Assembly: GCF_000242615.2 (NCBI RefSeq)
Contig: NZ_KI912269.1
Coordinates: 589,775 to 653,774, forward strand
Source of the DNA: Holophaga foetida DSM 6591
Lineage (GTDB): Bacteria; Acidobacteriota; Holophagae; Holophagales; Holophagaceae
Direction: 5' to 3'
DNA length: 64,000 bases
Shown here: positions 24,318-32,864 of the stretch, in pieces
Layout of the letters: each line of letters starts with the position of its first letter
How positions within the stretch are numbered: position 1 is the first letter of the stretch
The notes under the pieces: model-generated
What the model was told of the DNA's origin: nothing
Databases searched by the model: none
The model's input: the letters and a program-made list of their open reading frames with translations, nothing else
Position numbers and translations under genes: made by a program

Positions 24318-25265
24318 TCAGAGCCGCTCGATACGGACTTCCACCTTGCCCGGCTTGGACTTGGGGGGAGCGGATTCGACGGCCTCCCGGCGAGGCTCTG
24401 GAGCCTCCCTGCGAGGGGACTCGGAGTTCTCACGCCTGGCAGGATGCTCAGACCGGCGGGGTTCCGCAGCCCTCTCCGGGCGGGGGGCAGGGGGAGCCTT
24501 GGGTGCCGGAGCAGCCTGAGCAGCCTTCCCTCCCCAATGGACGCCCACCTGCTTGACGCGATCCACCAGCCGCTGGGGTTCCAGCACCTGGAGACCATCA
24601 CCGAACTGCATGCACCAGCGGGCGATGGCCCGCAGGTCCGTGGCGGTGAAGGACACCAGAGCCTTGCCCTCCTCCTGGTCCTGGATCGTGAATTCCGGGA
24701 AGGGGGTCGGGGCCTGCTTCACGGCGAAGATCCACTGCTTGAGCAGGGTGGCCTTCACCTGGATGGGCTCGCCACCGAGCCAACCACCGATCTGGTTGGC
24801 GGCAACCCCCTCCTTGTAAGGGCCCTGGGCCGAACGCCCAACGCCCTCCACCACATTCACCTCGGCCAGCAGGTCCAGGCGGTGGTGGCGCTCGGCGTTG
24901 TAGCGACGATCCCAGCCCCAGACAAACCAAGCCTGGTTCAAGGCCTCGAAGGAGAGCTGCCTGGGTTCAAAGGTGCGGGGCGGATTGGTCTCCGCATCCA
25001 GGAAGAGCAGCTCCACGGCATTGCCCCCCTGAATGGCTCCAAGAAGGATCTGCGCGTGGGCAGGAAGAGCCAGATCAGTGACAGGCGCAGCGACCGCAGC
25101 CTCGACAGCCTCCTCAAGCTCCTTCTTGGCGGACTTTCGGGGCCTGGCAGGCGCCTTCCGGGCCTTGGGAGCGGGAGTTTCTTCCACGGGCGTCGCTTCC
25201 ACCACCGGGCTCTCTGTGGCGGGCTCGGGGGTCGAGGTTTTCTTGGTACTCCGGCGTGGGGCCAT
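24318..25265 (-). CDS. WYL-domain protein without a DNA-binding domain
   Basis: A 315-aa protein. Residues about 1-65 are low-complexity, rich in Pro, Ala, Lys and Glu. About 75-160 resemble a WYL domain (AVELLFLDAETNPPRTFEPRQLSFEALNQ, AWFVWGWDRRYNAERHHRLDLLAEV). About 170-245 resemble the WCX extension (WIFAVKQAPTPFPEFTIQDQ). The tail is an Arg/Pro/Glu-rich disordered segment. WYL domains usually sense nucleic-acid or nucleotide ligands in HTH regulators; here the HTH is missing. It lies directly upstream of ruvC. It resembles the C-terminal half of the regulator at 49254-50267, and could be a regulator's partner or an RNA/DNA-binding protein. Confidence 0.7.
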   Translation of the reverse strand: MAPRRSTKKTSTPEPATESPVVEATPVEETPAPKARKAPARPRKSAKKELEEAVEAAVAAPVTDLALPAHAQILLGAIQGGNAVELLFLDAETNPPRTFEPRQLSFEALNQAWFVWGWDRRYNAERHHRLDLLAEVNVVEGVGRSAQGPYKEGVAANQIGGWLGGEPIQVKATLLKQWIFAVKQAPTPFPEFTIQDQEEGKALVSFTATDLRAIARWCMQFGDGLQVLEPQRLVDRVKQVGVHWGGKAAQAAPAPKAPPAPRPERAAEPRRSEHPARRENSESPRREAPEPRREAVESAPPKSKPGKVEVRIERL

Positions 25266-25337
25266 AACTGGGATCTCCGTTCTCATCATCGCCCCAGGGA
25301 GCGCGGACGTCCATCCCGCGGGGCATCGATTAGGGGG

Positions 25338-26975
25338 TTATTCTTCCTCGGCGGCGGCGGATATGACCGGCACCACCTGTTTCTTGCGGGAAACAACACC
25401 ATCCAGATGCACACGGCCATCCTCGGTTTCCATCCGGAAGGCCTTCCCCACCAGATCCCGGTCCTGGCCCGTGAAGAGGACCTCAGAGCCCTGGCTCAGG
25501 ATATCCGTCACGAGGAGCATCAGTAAGTTGTATCCTCCCTGGACGCAGTACATATTCATGTATTCAATCAGTTCTTCCCTGACGTCCTCCAACCCGGAAT
25601 CGCCCATGGTGTAAACCTGGGCGATGGCGATCTTGTGGCGGGTGAAGCGGAACTCCTTGATGTCCTGGGTGAGGATCTCCTGGGGCGTCTTGCCGACGAG
25701 CGTGGAACCGGCCTTGAACATCGCGAGTGCAAAATCATTAATATTAATGGCAGCAATATCGGCCAGACGCTCGGCCGTGAGCTTGTCCGTGTAGGTGCTG
25801 GTGGGGGACTTGAACTGGATGGTGTCGGAGATGATGGCGGCGCAGAGAATGCCCGCAATGCTCTTGGTCGGACGGATGCCGGCCTCGAAATAGAGATTGG
25901 CGATGATCGTCGAGGTGCTTCCCAGGGGTTCGTTCTTGAAATAGATGGGATTGGCGGTCTGGATATCGCCCAGGCGATGGTGATCAATGATCTCGAGGAT
26001 TTCAGCCTCCTCGATCCCGTGGACCGTCTGGCTCTTCTCATTGTGGTCCACCAGGATGACCTTCTTGTTCCGGTAGGAGATCAGGTGGTACCGGGAGATG
26101 AAGCCCTGGATGACATTGTTGTCATCCACCACCGGGTAGCTCCGGTACCGGGTCTTGAGCATCTTGTCCTTGATGTCATCCACGTAGTCGTCCACGTTGA
26201 AGCTGATCAGGTTCCCGTTGGACATGACGAAGCTCACGGGGATGCTCAGGTTGATGAGGCGCGCGGCGGTGAAGGTGTCCGCCTGGGTTGTCATGACCAC
26301 GCAGCGATGCTCCTCCGCGGCCCGGAGCACTTCGTCCGCCACCGAGGTGCCACAGGTCAGGATCAGGCAGTTGGCGCCACAGGCCATGGCCTTCAACTGG
26401 GCGTCGATGCGGTTCCCGGCGATGACGATATCCCCCGGGTCCACAAAGGGTTGCATGTCATCGGCCTGGGCCGCCGCGATGGCGATCTTGCCCACGGGGT
26501 TGAAGTCCTTGGCGCTCCCCCACACCAGCTGGGCACTGAGGGTCTCCACCACGTTGGCGAGGGGCGTCTGACTGGCAGCGATGGGGTTGTTGTCGATGGC
26601 ATCCAGGTACCGGGTGGTGATGTCCGACACCGTGAGCAGACCCATGAGCTTCTGATGATCATCCACCACCGGAAGGGTCTTGACGTTGTGCTTGCGCATG
26701 ATGCGCCACGCCGCTTTCACGGAGATACCAGGGCTCACGGCATTGGCCGGATCCATGTCCAGATCGCAGACCTGGGTCTTGACCGTGACCAGGTTCTCCG
26801 GGGCCTTGACGCCAAAATGGTTCAGCACGAAGGCCGTCTCCCGATTGACCTCCCCCAGGCGACAGGCCAAAGCCTGGACCCCGAGCTTCTTCTTCAGCTC
26901 AGCGTAGGCAATGGCAGCACAAATGGAATCCGTGTCGGGATTCCTGTGGCCGGTGATGTAAACGACGGGTTCCAT
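25338..26975 (-). CDS. ppaC: CBS-domain manganese-dependent inorganic pyrophosphatase (family II)
   Basis: 545 aa, hydrolyses pyrophosphate. The DHH-type N-terminal motif is GHRNPDTDSICAAIAYA; EIIDHHRLGD and STSTIIANLYFEAG are the later catalytic blocks. The DHHA2 domain carries FRFTRHKIAIAQV. Between the first and second DHH segments is a regulatory insert of about 250 aa with two CBS domains (VKTLPVVDDHQKLMGLLTVSDIT and RYRSYPVVDDNNVIQGFISRYHL) flanking a DRTGG domain. In characterised relatives this insert gives AMP/ADP inhibition and ATP or Ap4A activation. Start at 26975 follows AGGATG. Confidence 0.93.
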   Translation of the reverse strand: MEPVVYITGHRNPDTDSICAAIAYAELKKKLGVQALACRLGEVNRETAFVLNHFGVKAPENLVTVKTQVCDLDMDPANAVSPGISVKAAWRIMRKHNVKTLPVVDDHQKLMGLLTVSDITTRYLDAIDNNPIAASQTPLANVVETLSAQLVWGSAKDFNPVGKIAIAAAQADDMQPFVDPGDIVIAGNRIDAQLKAMACGANCLILTCGTSVADEVLRAAEEHRCVVMTTQADTFTAARLINLSIPVSFVMSNGNLISFNVDDYVDDIKDKMLKTRYRSYPVVDDNNVIQGFISRYHLISYRNKKVILVDHNEKSQTVHGIEEAEILEIIDHHRLGDIQTANPIYFKNEPLGSTSTIIANLYFEAGIRPTKSIAGILCAAIISDTIQFKSPTSTYTDKLTAERLADIAAININDFALAMFKAGSTLVGKTPQEILTQDIKEFRFTRHKIAIAQVYTMGDSGLEDVREELIEYMNMYCVQGGYNLLMLLVTDILSQGSEVLFTGQDRDLVGKAFRMETEDGRVHLDGVVSRKKQVVPVISAAAEEE

Positions 26976-27029
26976 ATGCACATCCTGTAATAAAACTGCA
27001 GGAGGGAACGATCCTAGCACGGGCCGGTA

Positions 27030-27968
27030 TCAGCTCGACGGGCTCCTGGGGTGCATCCGGTCATAAAGCGCCCGCAACCTGGCTTGGTGGACGTGGGTGT
27101 AAATCTGGGTGGTGGAGATATCCGCATGCCCCAGCATGGCCTGCACGGCCCGCAGATCAGCTCCGTGGTCCAGGAGGTGGGTTGCAAAGGCGTGTCGCAG
27201 CACATGGGGACTCACCTGGACCGAGGGTATCCCCGCCTTCACGGAGTAGGCCTTGAGGAGACGCCAGAGGTGCTGGCGGCTCAGGGACTCCCCCCGACGG
27301 CCGACGAAGAGTTCTCCCCCCTCCGGCTTGAAGCCAGGACGCAAGCGGAGCCAGGTGCGAAGCCAGTGTTCAGCACTCTCTCCGAAGGGGATCAGGCGCT
27401 CCTTGCGCCCCTTGCCCATGACCTTGAGGAAGCCCTCATCGAGAAATACAGAGAGGGCCGGGAGTTCCGCCAGTTCGGTCACGCGGAGCCCCGAGGCGTA
27501 GAGCAGCTCCATCCAGGCCCTGTCCCGGACACCCAGGGGTGTGTTCACATCCGGAGCCGTCAGCAGGGCCCCCACCTGACTCTCGCTCAGAGTCCTGGGC
27601 AGGATCCTTGGGGCCCTGGGAGGCCGCGCCACGGCCTCCGGTCCCGCCCCCCCCTCGCCTTCCATGCGGAGGAAATTGAGGAACTGCCGCAGCGCGGAAG
27701 AGAGCCTCGCCACGCTCCGGGCCGCCTTCCCCTCCCCTTGCTGGGAAACCAGGAAACGGGTGATCGAGTCCCGGTCAAGATCGGAGGGAGCCATTTTTTT
27801 TTCCACCGCCCAGCAAGCCAGGATGCGCAGATCGGAGAGGTAGGCAGAGACCGTATGGGAGGAAAGGGAGCGCTCCACAGCAAGAAATGTCTGAAATTCC
27901 CGTAGGGACCCCCCCCACCCCAGGGTCCATCCTCCTTCGGGTTCAATGACTTCCGGCATTTGACGCAT
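27030..27968 (-). CDS. xerD: Tyrosine recombinase XerD
   Basis: 312-aa site-specific recombinase that resolves chromosome dimers. It has the N-terminal SAM-like domain (LREFQTFLAVERSLSSHTVSAYLSDL) and the catalytic residues Arg in ASGLRVTELAEL, H-x2-R in SPHVLRHAFATH, His in LGHADISTTQIYTHV and its Tyr. The start at 27968 is chosen for the AGGATG ribosome site 6 nt upstream; an ATG at 27977 is possible. No integron, attachment site or phage genes accompany it, so it is the housekeeping type. Confidence 0.9.
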   Translation of the reverse strand: MRQMPEVIEPEGGWTLGWGGSLREFQTFLAVERSLSSHTVSAYLSDLRILACWAVEKKMAPSDLDRDSITRFLVSQQGEGKAARSVARLSSALRQFLNFLRMEGEGGAGPEAVARPPRAPRILPRTLSESQVGALLTAPDVNTPLGVRDRAWMELLYASGLRVTELAELPALSVFLDEGFLKVMGKGRKERLIPFGESAEHWLRTWLRLRPGFKPEGGELFVGRRGESLSRQHLWRLLKAYSVKAGIPSVQVSPHVLRHAFATHLLDHGADLRAVQAMLGHADISTTQIYTHVHQARLRALYDRMHPRSPSS

Positions 27969-28038
27969 AGCTTTCATCCTAGTCGCTTGGCAGAGCCCCG
28001 GGTGCGTGATAGGCTCGCTAAGTTTTGAAGGAGAGCAC

Positions 28039-28278
28039 ATGGCTGAGATTCGCAAGAAGGTCATCGCGATCATCGCTGAGCAGTTAGCCAAGCCCGAGGA
28101 TTCCATCACCGAGACCAGCCACTTTGTGGATGATCTGGGTGCCGACAGCCTGGATACGGTGGAGATCATCATGGCCATCGAAGAAGCCTTCGGGATCGAG
28201 ATTCCCGAAAGCGAGCAGGAGAAGATCAAGACGGTGGGGGATGCCATCACCTACATCGAAAAGAATGCCAAGGCCTAA
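28039..28278 (+). CDS. acpP: Acyl carrier protein
   Basis: 79-aa acidic helical carrier of fatty acid synthesis. The phosphopantetheine Ser lies in LGADSLDTVEII (residue about 38). The start at 28039 follows AAGGAGAG. It is followed by a hairpin and then fabF, the classical acpP-fabF order. Confidence 0.97.
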   Translation: MAEIRKKVIAIIAEQLAKPEDSITETSHFVDDLGADSLDTVEIIMAIEEAFGIEIPESEQEKIKTVGDAITYIEKNAKA

Positions 28279-28297
28279 GGGTCTAGCCATCTGATCG

Positions 28298-28329
28298 AAG
28301 CGCCGCGATCCCAAAGCTCTGCGGCGCTT
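28298..28329 (+). terminator. Hairpin between acpP and fabF (possible attenuating terminator)
   Basis: AAGCGCCGC (28298-28306) pairs with GCGGCGCTT (28321-28329). There is no proper T-run after it, so it probably only partly stops transcription or stabilises the abundant acpP message. Confidence 0.5.
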
Positions 28330-28418
28330 CCGCCGTTTCCGACACTTGCAAACCAGAAAACTGGCTCAAGTGAAGGCCCGGAGGCTGCCAGAGCTGAGGG
28401 ATCCGCCACTCCTCGGAG

Positions 28419-29678
28419 ATGATGCATATGACATCCATCCAGCGCCGCCGCGTGGTCATCACCGGCATGGGTACGGTTAACCCCTGTGGAAACACCGTGG
28501 GAGAGACGTGGGAATCCCTCCTGGCCGGCCGTAGCGGCATCGGCCTCATCGACCGCTTCGACACCACCGACTTCACCTGCAAGATCGCGGGCCAGGTCAA
28601 GGGCTTCAACCCTGACCTGTCCATCGAGAAGAAAGAGCAGAAGAAGATGGATGTCTTCATCCAGTACGCCATGGCCGCCACCCAGGAAGCCATGATGGAT
28701 GCAGGTTTCCATGACGTGGAGCTGTCCAAGGCGGAACGGGAGCGTTTCGGCGTCTACATCGGTTCCGGCATTGGCGGACTGGGCACCATCTGGAACGAGG
28801 CCAAGGCCTACCGCGGCCCTCGTCGCACCAGTCCCTTCTTCATCCCCAGCCTGATCATCAATCTGGCCGGTGGCAACGTCAGCATCAAGTATGGCCTCCA
28901 GGGCCCCAACAGCGCCGTCGCCACCGCCTGCGCCACCGGGACCCACGCCATCGGCGATGCAGCCCGCCTGATCATGCACGGCTATGCCGACCGCATGGTT
29001 GCCGGAGGCTCGGATTCGGTCATCAATGAGCTGGGCGTGGGCGGATTCAGCGCCATGCGCGCCCTTTCCACCCGCAATGATGACCCCCTTCACGCCAGCC
29101 GTCCCTTCGACGTCGACCGTGACGGATTCATCATGGGCGAGGGCTCCGGCATCGTGGTGCTGGAGGAGATGGAGATGGCCAAGGCTCGCGGCGCCAAGAT
29201 CTATGCCGAGGTCGCAGGCTACGGCATGTCCGGGGATGCCTACCACATGACCAGCCCCAGCGAAGACGGAGATGGACCACGGCGCGTTATGACCGCCGCC
29301 ATCAAGGACGCTGGCATCGACCCCAGCCAGATCGGCTACGTCAATGCCCACGGGACCTCCACGCCTGCGGGGGACCGTATCGAGTGTCTGGCTCTGAAGC
29401 AGACCTTCGGCGACCACGCCAAGCGGGTCAAGGTCAGTTCCAGCAAGTCCATGACCGGCCATCTCCTGGGCGCCGCCGGCGGCCTGGAAACCATTGTGGC
29501 GGCCATGGCCACCTACACCGGGAAGATCCCTCCCACCATCAACGTGGTGAAGCAGGATCCCGATTGCGACCTGGACGTGACGCCCAATGCGCCCGGCAGT
29601 TTCGATGGGGAGTACAGTCTCAACAACAACTTCGGCTTCGGCGGAACCAACGGGTGTCTGGTCCTCCGACGCCTCTGA
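28419..29678 (+). CDS. fabF: 3-oxoacyl-ACP synthase II
   Basis: Condensing enzyme of fatty acid elongation, about 419 aa. Catalytic Cys in VATACATGTHAIGDAA, His in NAHGTSTPAGD and the second His in SKSMTGHLLGAAGG; the N-terminus RRRVVITGMGTVNPCG is typical. The exact start is unsure among ATGs at 28419, 28422 and 28428; the GGAG at about 28414 best fits the later two. It is 140 nt after acpP. Confidence 0.95.
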   Translation: MMHMTSIQRRRVVITGMGTVNPCGNTVGETWESLLAGRSGIGLIDRFDTTDFTCKIAGQVKGFNPDLSIEKKEQKKMDVFIQYAMAATQEAMMDAGFHDVELSKAERERFGVYIGSGIGGLGTIWNEAKAYRGPRRTSPFFIPSLIINLAGGNVSIKYGLQGPNSAVATACATGTHAIGDAARLIMHGYADRMVAGGSDSVINELGVGGFSAMRALSTRNDDPLHASRPFDVDRDGFIMGEGSGIVVLEEMEMAKARGAKIYAEVAGYGMSGDAYHMTSPSEDGDGPRRVMTAAIKDAGIDPSQIGYVNAHGTSTPAGDRIECLALKQTFGDHAKRVKVSSSKSMTGHLLGAAGGLETIVAAMATYTGKIPPTINVVKQDPDCDLDVTPNAPGSFDGEYSLNNNFGFGGTNGCLVLRRL

Positions 29679-29697
29679 TGAGCCCAAACCTGTCACC

Positions 29698-29727
29698 AAC
29701 GCCGACCCTCGGGTCGGCGTTTTTTTC
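29698..29727 (+). terminator. Rho-independent terminator after fabF
   Basis: AACGCCGACCC (29698-29708) pairs with GGGTCGGCGTT (29711-29721), followed by a T-run. It separates fabF from the SDR gene, which begins 230 nt further on. Confidence 0.92.
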
Positions 29728-29957
29728 GTATTTAAAAACGCCTTAATCCCCAGCGTGCATTGCGCTTTCACTTGTCATGACGAGTTATCACGATTTTTTA
29801 TCAGCCCCCTTGACAGGCCCGGGAAGCTTGGTTGAAGATGGGACGTCGTAAACAGGATCAAGCAAAGCGGAATTCAGAATGTACCCAGCCGGAATGGTCA
29901 GCAGTTTTCATTCTATCCGTTATCAACTTTCCTTATAACACTTAGGAGGGAGTCCCT

Positions 29958-30746
29958 ATGGTGGACAAGCAATTCGTAAACAACCTGTTTGATGTCAAGG
30001 GCAAGGTTGCCATCCTCACCGGAGCCACCGGCGCCTTCGGCAAGGCTGTCGCCACCGGCTACGGCCTGTCCGGCATGAAGGTCTTCGTGACCGGCCGCAG
30101 CGCCGAGAAGTGCAAGGCCCTCTGCGACGAACTGGCCGCCCAGGGTATCGAGTGCGGCTTCTCCACCGGCGACCCTGCGGTCGAGGCCGATGTCATCAAG
30201 GTCGTCAATGACTGTGTCGCCAAGTTCGGCGAAGTCAACGTCCTGGTGACCGCCGCTGGCTACAACCACGCCCAGCCGATCATCGAGCAGGATCTGGCCG
30301 AGTGGAAGAAGATCATGGATTCCGACGTCCAGGGCACTTGGCTCTTCTGCAAGTACGTTGGCCAGCAGATGATCGCCCAGGGCAAGGGCGGCAAGGTCAT
30401 CCTGATCTCCTCTGCCCGCTCCAAGATGGGCATGGCTGGCTACACCGGCTACTGCACCGCCAAGGGCGGCATCGACATCATGGCCCAGTCCCTGGCCTGT
30501 GAGTGGACCGCCAAGTACAAGATCAACGTCAACACCGTCAACCCCACGGTGTTCCGCTCCGAGCTGACCGAGTGGATGTTCGATCCCACCAGCGAAGTCT
30601 ACAAGAACTTCCTGCGCCGCATCCCCGCTGGCCGCCTGGGCGAGCCCGAGGATTTCGTCGGCCCCTGCATCTTCCTGGCCTCCAGCGCCAGCGACTTCAT
30701 GACCGGCGCCAACATCGCCGTCGAGGGCGGCTACTGGGCCAACTAA
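29958..30746 (+). CDS. Short-chain dehydrogenase/reductase; proposed phloroglucinol reductase
   Basis: 262 aa classical SDR. The cofactor motif is LTGATGAFGKAV (the usual second Gly of TGxxxGxG is Ala), with Arg in VTGRSAEKC after strand 2 suggesting NADPH. The catalytic set is ISSARSKMG (Ser), the Tyr of YTGYCTAKGG and its Lys, and NPTVFRSELTEWMF follows. A strong ribosome site AGGAGGG precedes the ATG, codon bias is high, and the gene is isolated between terminators. Reduction of phloroglucinol to dihydrophloroglucinol is the one pathway step missing from the cluster at 18290-22397, and known phloroglucinol reductases are SDRs. SDR sequence alone does not fix the substrate: gluconate 5-dehydrogenase or a FabG-like enzyme are alternatives. 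Confidence 0.6.
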   Translation: MVDKQFVNNLFDVKGKVAILTGATGAFGKAVATGYGLSGMKVFVTGRSAEKCKALCDELAAQGIECGFSTGDPAVEADVIKVVNDCVAKFGEVNVLVTAAGYNHAQPIIEQDLAEWKKIMDSDVQGTWLFCKYVGQQMIAQGKGGKVILISSARSKMGMAGYTGYCTAKGGIDIMAQSLACEWTAKYKINVNTVNPTVFRSELTEWMFDPTSEVYKNFLRRIPAGRLGEPEDFVGPCIFLASSASDFMTGANIAVEGGYWAN

Positions 30747-30766
30747 GCCCGGGTGCCTTCCCCCTG

Positions 30767-30795
30767 AAAACCGGCCTGAAAGGGCCGGTTTTTCG
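30767..30795 (+). terminator. Rho-independent terminator after the SDR gene
   Basis: AAAACCGGCC (30767-30776) pairs with GGCCGGTTTT (30783-30792), with a T-rich tail. Confidence 0.92.
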
Positions 30796-30817
30796 TTTTG
30801 TGGAGCACAATAGTCCG

Positions 30818-32827
30818 ATGGTCAAAGCCCTGCCCTTCAAGCTCGTCTCGCCTTACGAACCCGCCGGGGACCAGCCCGAGGCCATTGCCCAGCTTGTGGC
30901 GGGCATCGAGGCGGGAGAGCGCTTCCAGACCCTCCTGGGGGTGACCGGATCGGGCAAGACTTTTGCCATGGCCTCCACCATCGCGAGGCTCCAGCGCCCC
31001 GCCCTGATCTTCGCCCCCAACAAGACCCTGGCGGCCCAGCTCTTCAGCGAATTCAAGCAGTTCTTCCCAGAGAACGCCGTCGAGTACTTCGTCAGCTACT
31101 ACGACTACTACCAGCCCGAGGCCTACGTGCCTGAGCGAGACCTCTTCATCGAGAAGGACGCCCAGGTCAACGACGAGCTGGAGAAGCTCCGCCTCAACGC
31201 CACCCGCTGCCTCCTGGAACGCCGGGACACCATCGTGGTGGCCTCCGTCAGCTGCATCTACGGCCTGGGCGATCCCAGCAGCTACCTGAACCTCTCGGTG
31301 TCCATGTCCGTGGGGGACACCCTGGACCGGGGGATCCTCCTGCGCAACCTCGTGGCCATCCAGTACGCCCGCAACCAGATGAGCTTCGAGCCCGGGGTCT
31401 TCCGGGTGCGGGGGGACGTGGTGGAGGTCTACCCGGCCTACGAGGACGTGGCCTACCGCATCGAGCTCTGGGGCGACGAGATCGAGCGCCTCTCCAAGAT
31501 CGACCCCCTCCGGGGCGTGGTGATCGAGAAGCTGGACACCCTCACCATCTGGCCCAAATCCCATTACGTGACCCCAGAGGACAAGCTGGCCATCGCCATC
31601 CGGCAGATCAAGGAGGAGCTGGAGCTCCGGGAGGAGCAGTTCCGCTCCGAGGGGAAGATCGTCGAGCTCCAGCGCCTCCATCAGCGCACCATCTACGACA
31701 TCGAGATGATGAAGGAGATGGGCTACTGCTCGGGCATCGAGAACTACAGCCGCTTCCTGGACGGCCGGAAGACCGGGGAGCCGCCCCACACCCTGCTGGA
31801 CTACTTCCCCGAGGACTTCGTGCTCTTCATGGACGAGAGCCACGTCGCCACAGGCCAGCTCCACGGCATGTACAACGGGGACCGCAGCCGCAAGAGCACC
31901 CTGGTGGACTTCGGCTTCCGCCTCCCGGCGGCCCTGGACAACCGGCCCCTCAAATTCGAGGAGTTCGAGAAGCGGGTGAAGCAGGTGGTCTTCGTGAGCG
32001 CCACCCCCGGCAGCTACGAGCTGGAACAGTGCGGGGGGGTGGTGGTGGAACAGGTGGTGCGCCCCACGGGCTTGGTGGACCCATTGGTGGAGGTGCGACC
32101 CGTGGGCAACCAGGTGGATGACCTCCTGGAAGAGATCCGCCAAGTGGTGGCCAAGGGCGAGCGGGTCCTGGTGACGGTGCTGACCAAGAAGCTGGCGGAA
32201 CAACTCACCTCCTACTACCAGGAGCTGGGCATCAAGGCCGAGTACCTCCACAGCGAGATCGACACCCTGGAGCGGGTGGAGCTCCTCAAGAACCTGCGCC
32301 GCGGCGTCTTCGATGTCCTGGTGGGCATCAACCTCCTGCGGGAGGGCCTGGACCTGCCTGAGGTGTCCCTGGTGGCCATCCTGGACGCCGACAAGGAGGG
32401 CTTCCTCCGCAACCACCGCTCCCTCATCCAGACCATCGGCCGGGCCGCCCGCAACGTCCACGGCAAGGCCATCCTCTACGCCGACCGCATGACCGGCTCC
32501 CTCACCACCGCCATCGAGGAAACCGCGAGGCGGAGGGCCAAGCAGTTGGCCTACAACGAAGCCAACGGCATCACCCCCGAGACCGTGAAGCGCAACCTCG
32601 ACGATGTCATGGGCGAGGCCCTGGCCCGGGAGTTCATCAATGTCCCCAAGGAGGACAAGGCCGCCGAGGAGCCCCTGCTCTACCTCACCGACGCCGAGTT
32701 CGAAAAGGCCGTCGCCAAGCTGGAAAAGGAGATGCGGGAACGCGCCTCCCGCATGGAGTTCGAGGAAGCCGCCAATCTCCGGGACCGCATCCAGCACGCG
32801 CGGCGGGAACGACTGATCTCCATCTGA
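30818..32827 (+). CDS. uvrB: Excinuclease ABC subunit B
   Basis: 669-aa nucleotide excision repair helicase-like subunit. Walker A is GVTGSGKTFAMAS, followed by the beta-hairpin region YYDYYQPEAYVPERD, DESH in LFMDESHVATGQ, motif V INLLREGLDLPEVSLV, motif VI QTIGRAARNVHG, and the C-terminal UVR motif EKEMRERASRMEFEEAANLRDRI. The start at 30818 gives the normal N-terminus (KLVSPYEPAGDQP). No strong ribosome site is visible. Confidence 0.97.
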   Translation: MVKALPFKLVSPYEPAGDQPEAIAQLVAGIEAGERFQTLLGVTGSGKTFAMASTIARLQRPALIFAPNKTLAAQLFSEFKQFFPENAVEYFVSYYDYYQPEAYVPERDLFIEKDAQVNDELEKLRLNATRCLLERRDTIVVASVSCIYGLGDPSSYLNLSVSMSVGDTLDRGILLRNLVAIQYARNQMSFEPGVFRVRGDVVEVYPAYEDVAYRIELWGDEIERLSKIDPLRGVVIEKLDTLTIWPKSHYVTPEDKLAIAIRQIKEELELREEQFRSEGKIVELQRLHQRTIYDIEMMKEMGYCSGIENYSRFLDGRKTGEPPHTLLDYFPEDFVLFMDESHVATGQLHGMYNGDRSRKSTLVDFGFRLPAALDNRPLKFEEFEKRVKQVVFVSATPGSYELEQCGGVVVEQVVRPTGLVDPLVEVRPVGNQVDDLLEEIRQVVAKGERVLVTVLTKKLAEQLTSYYQELGIKAEYLHSEIDTLERVELLKNLRRGVFDVLVGINLLREGLDLPEVSLVAILDADKEGFLRNHRSLIQTIGRAARNVHGKAILYADRMTGSLTTAIEETARRRAKQLAYNEANGITPETVKRNLDDVMGEALAREFINVPKEDKAAEEPLLYLTDAEFEKAVAKLEKEMRERASRMEFEEAANLRDRIQHARRERLISI

Positions 32828-32864
32828 GGATTCGGAGGCCATAATCAAGGGTCGAGGAGTATCC

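Noticed and set aside
27030..27968. Integrase of a mobile element
   Set aside because: The protein matches housekeeping XerD, and no attachment-site duplication, phage or plasmid genes are nearby.
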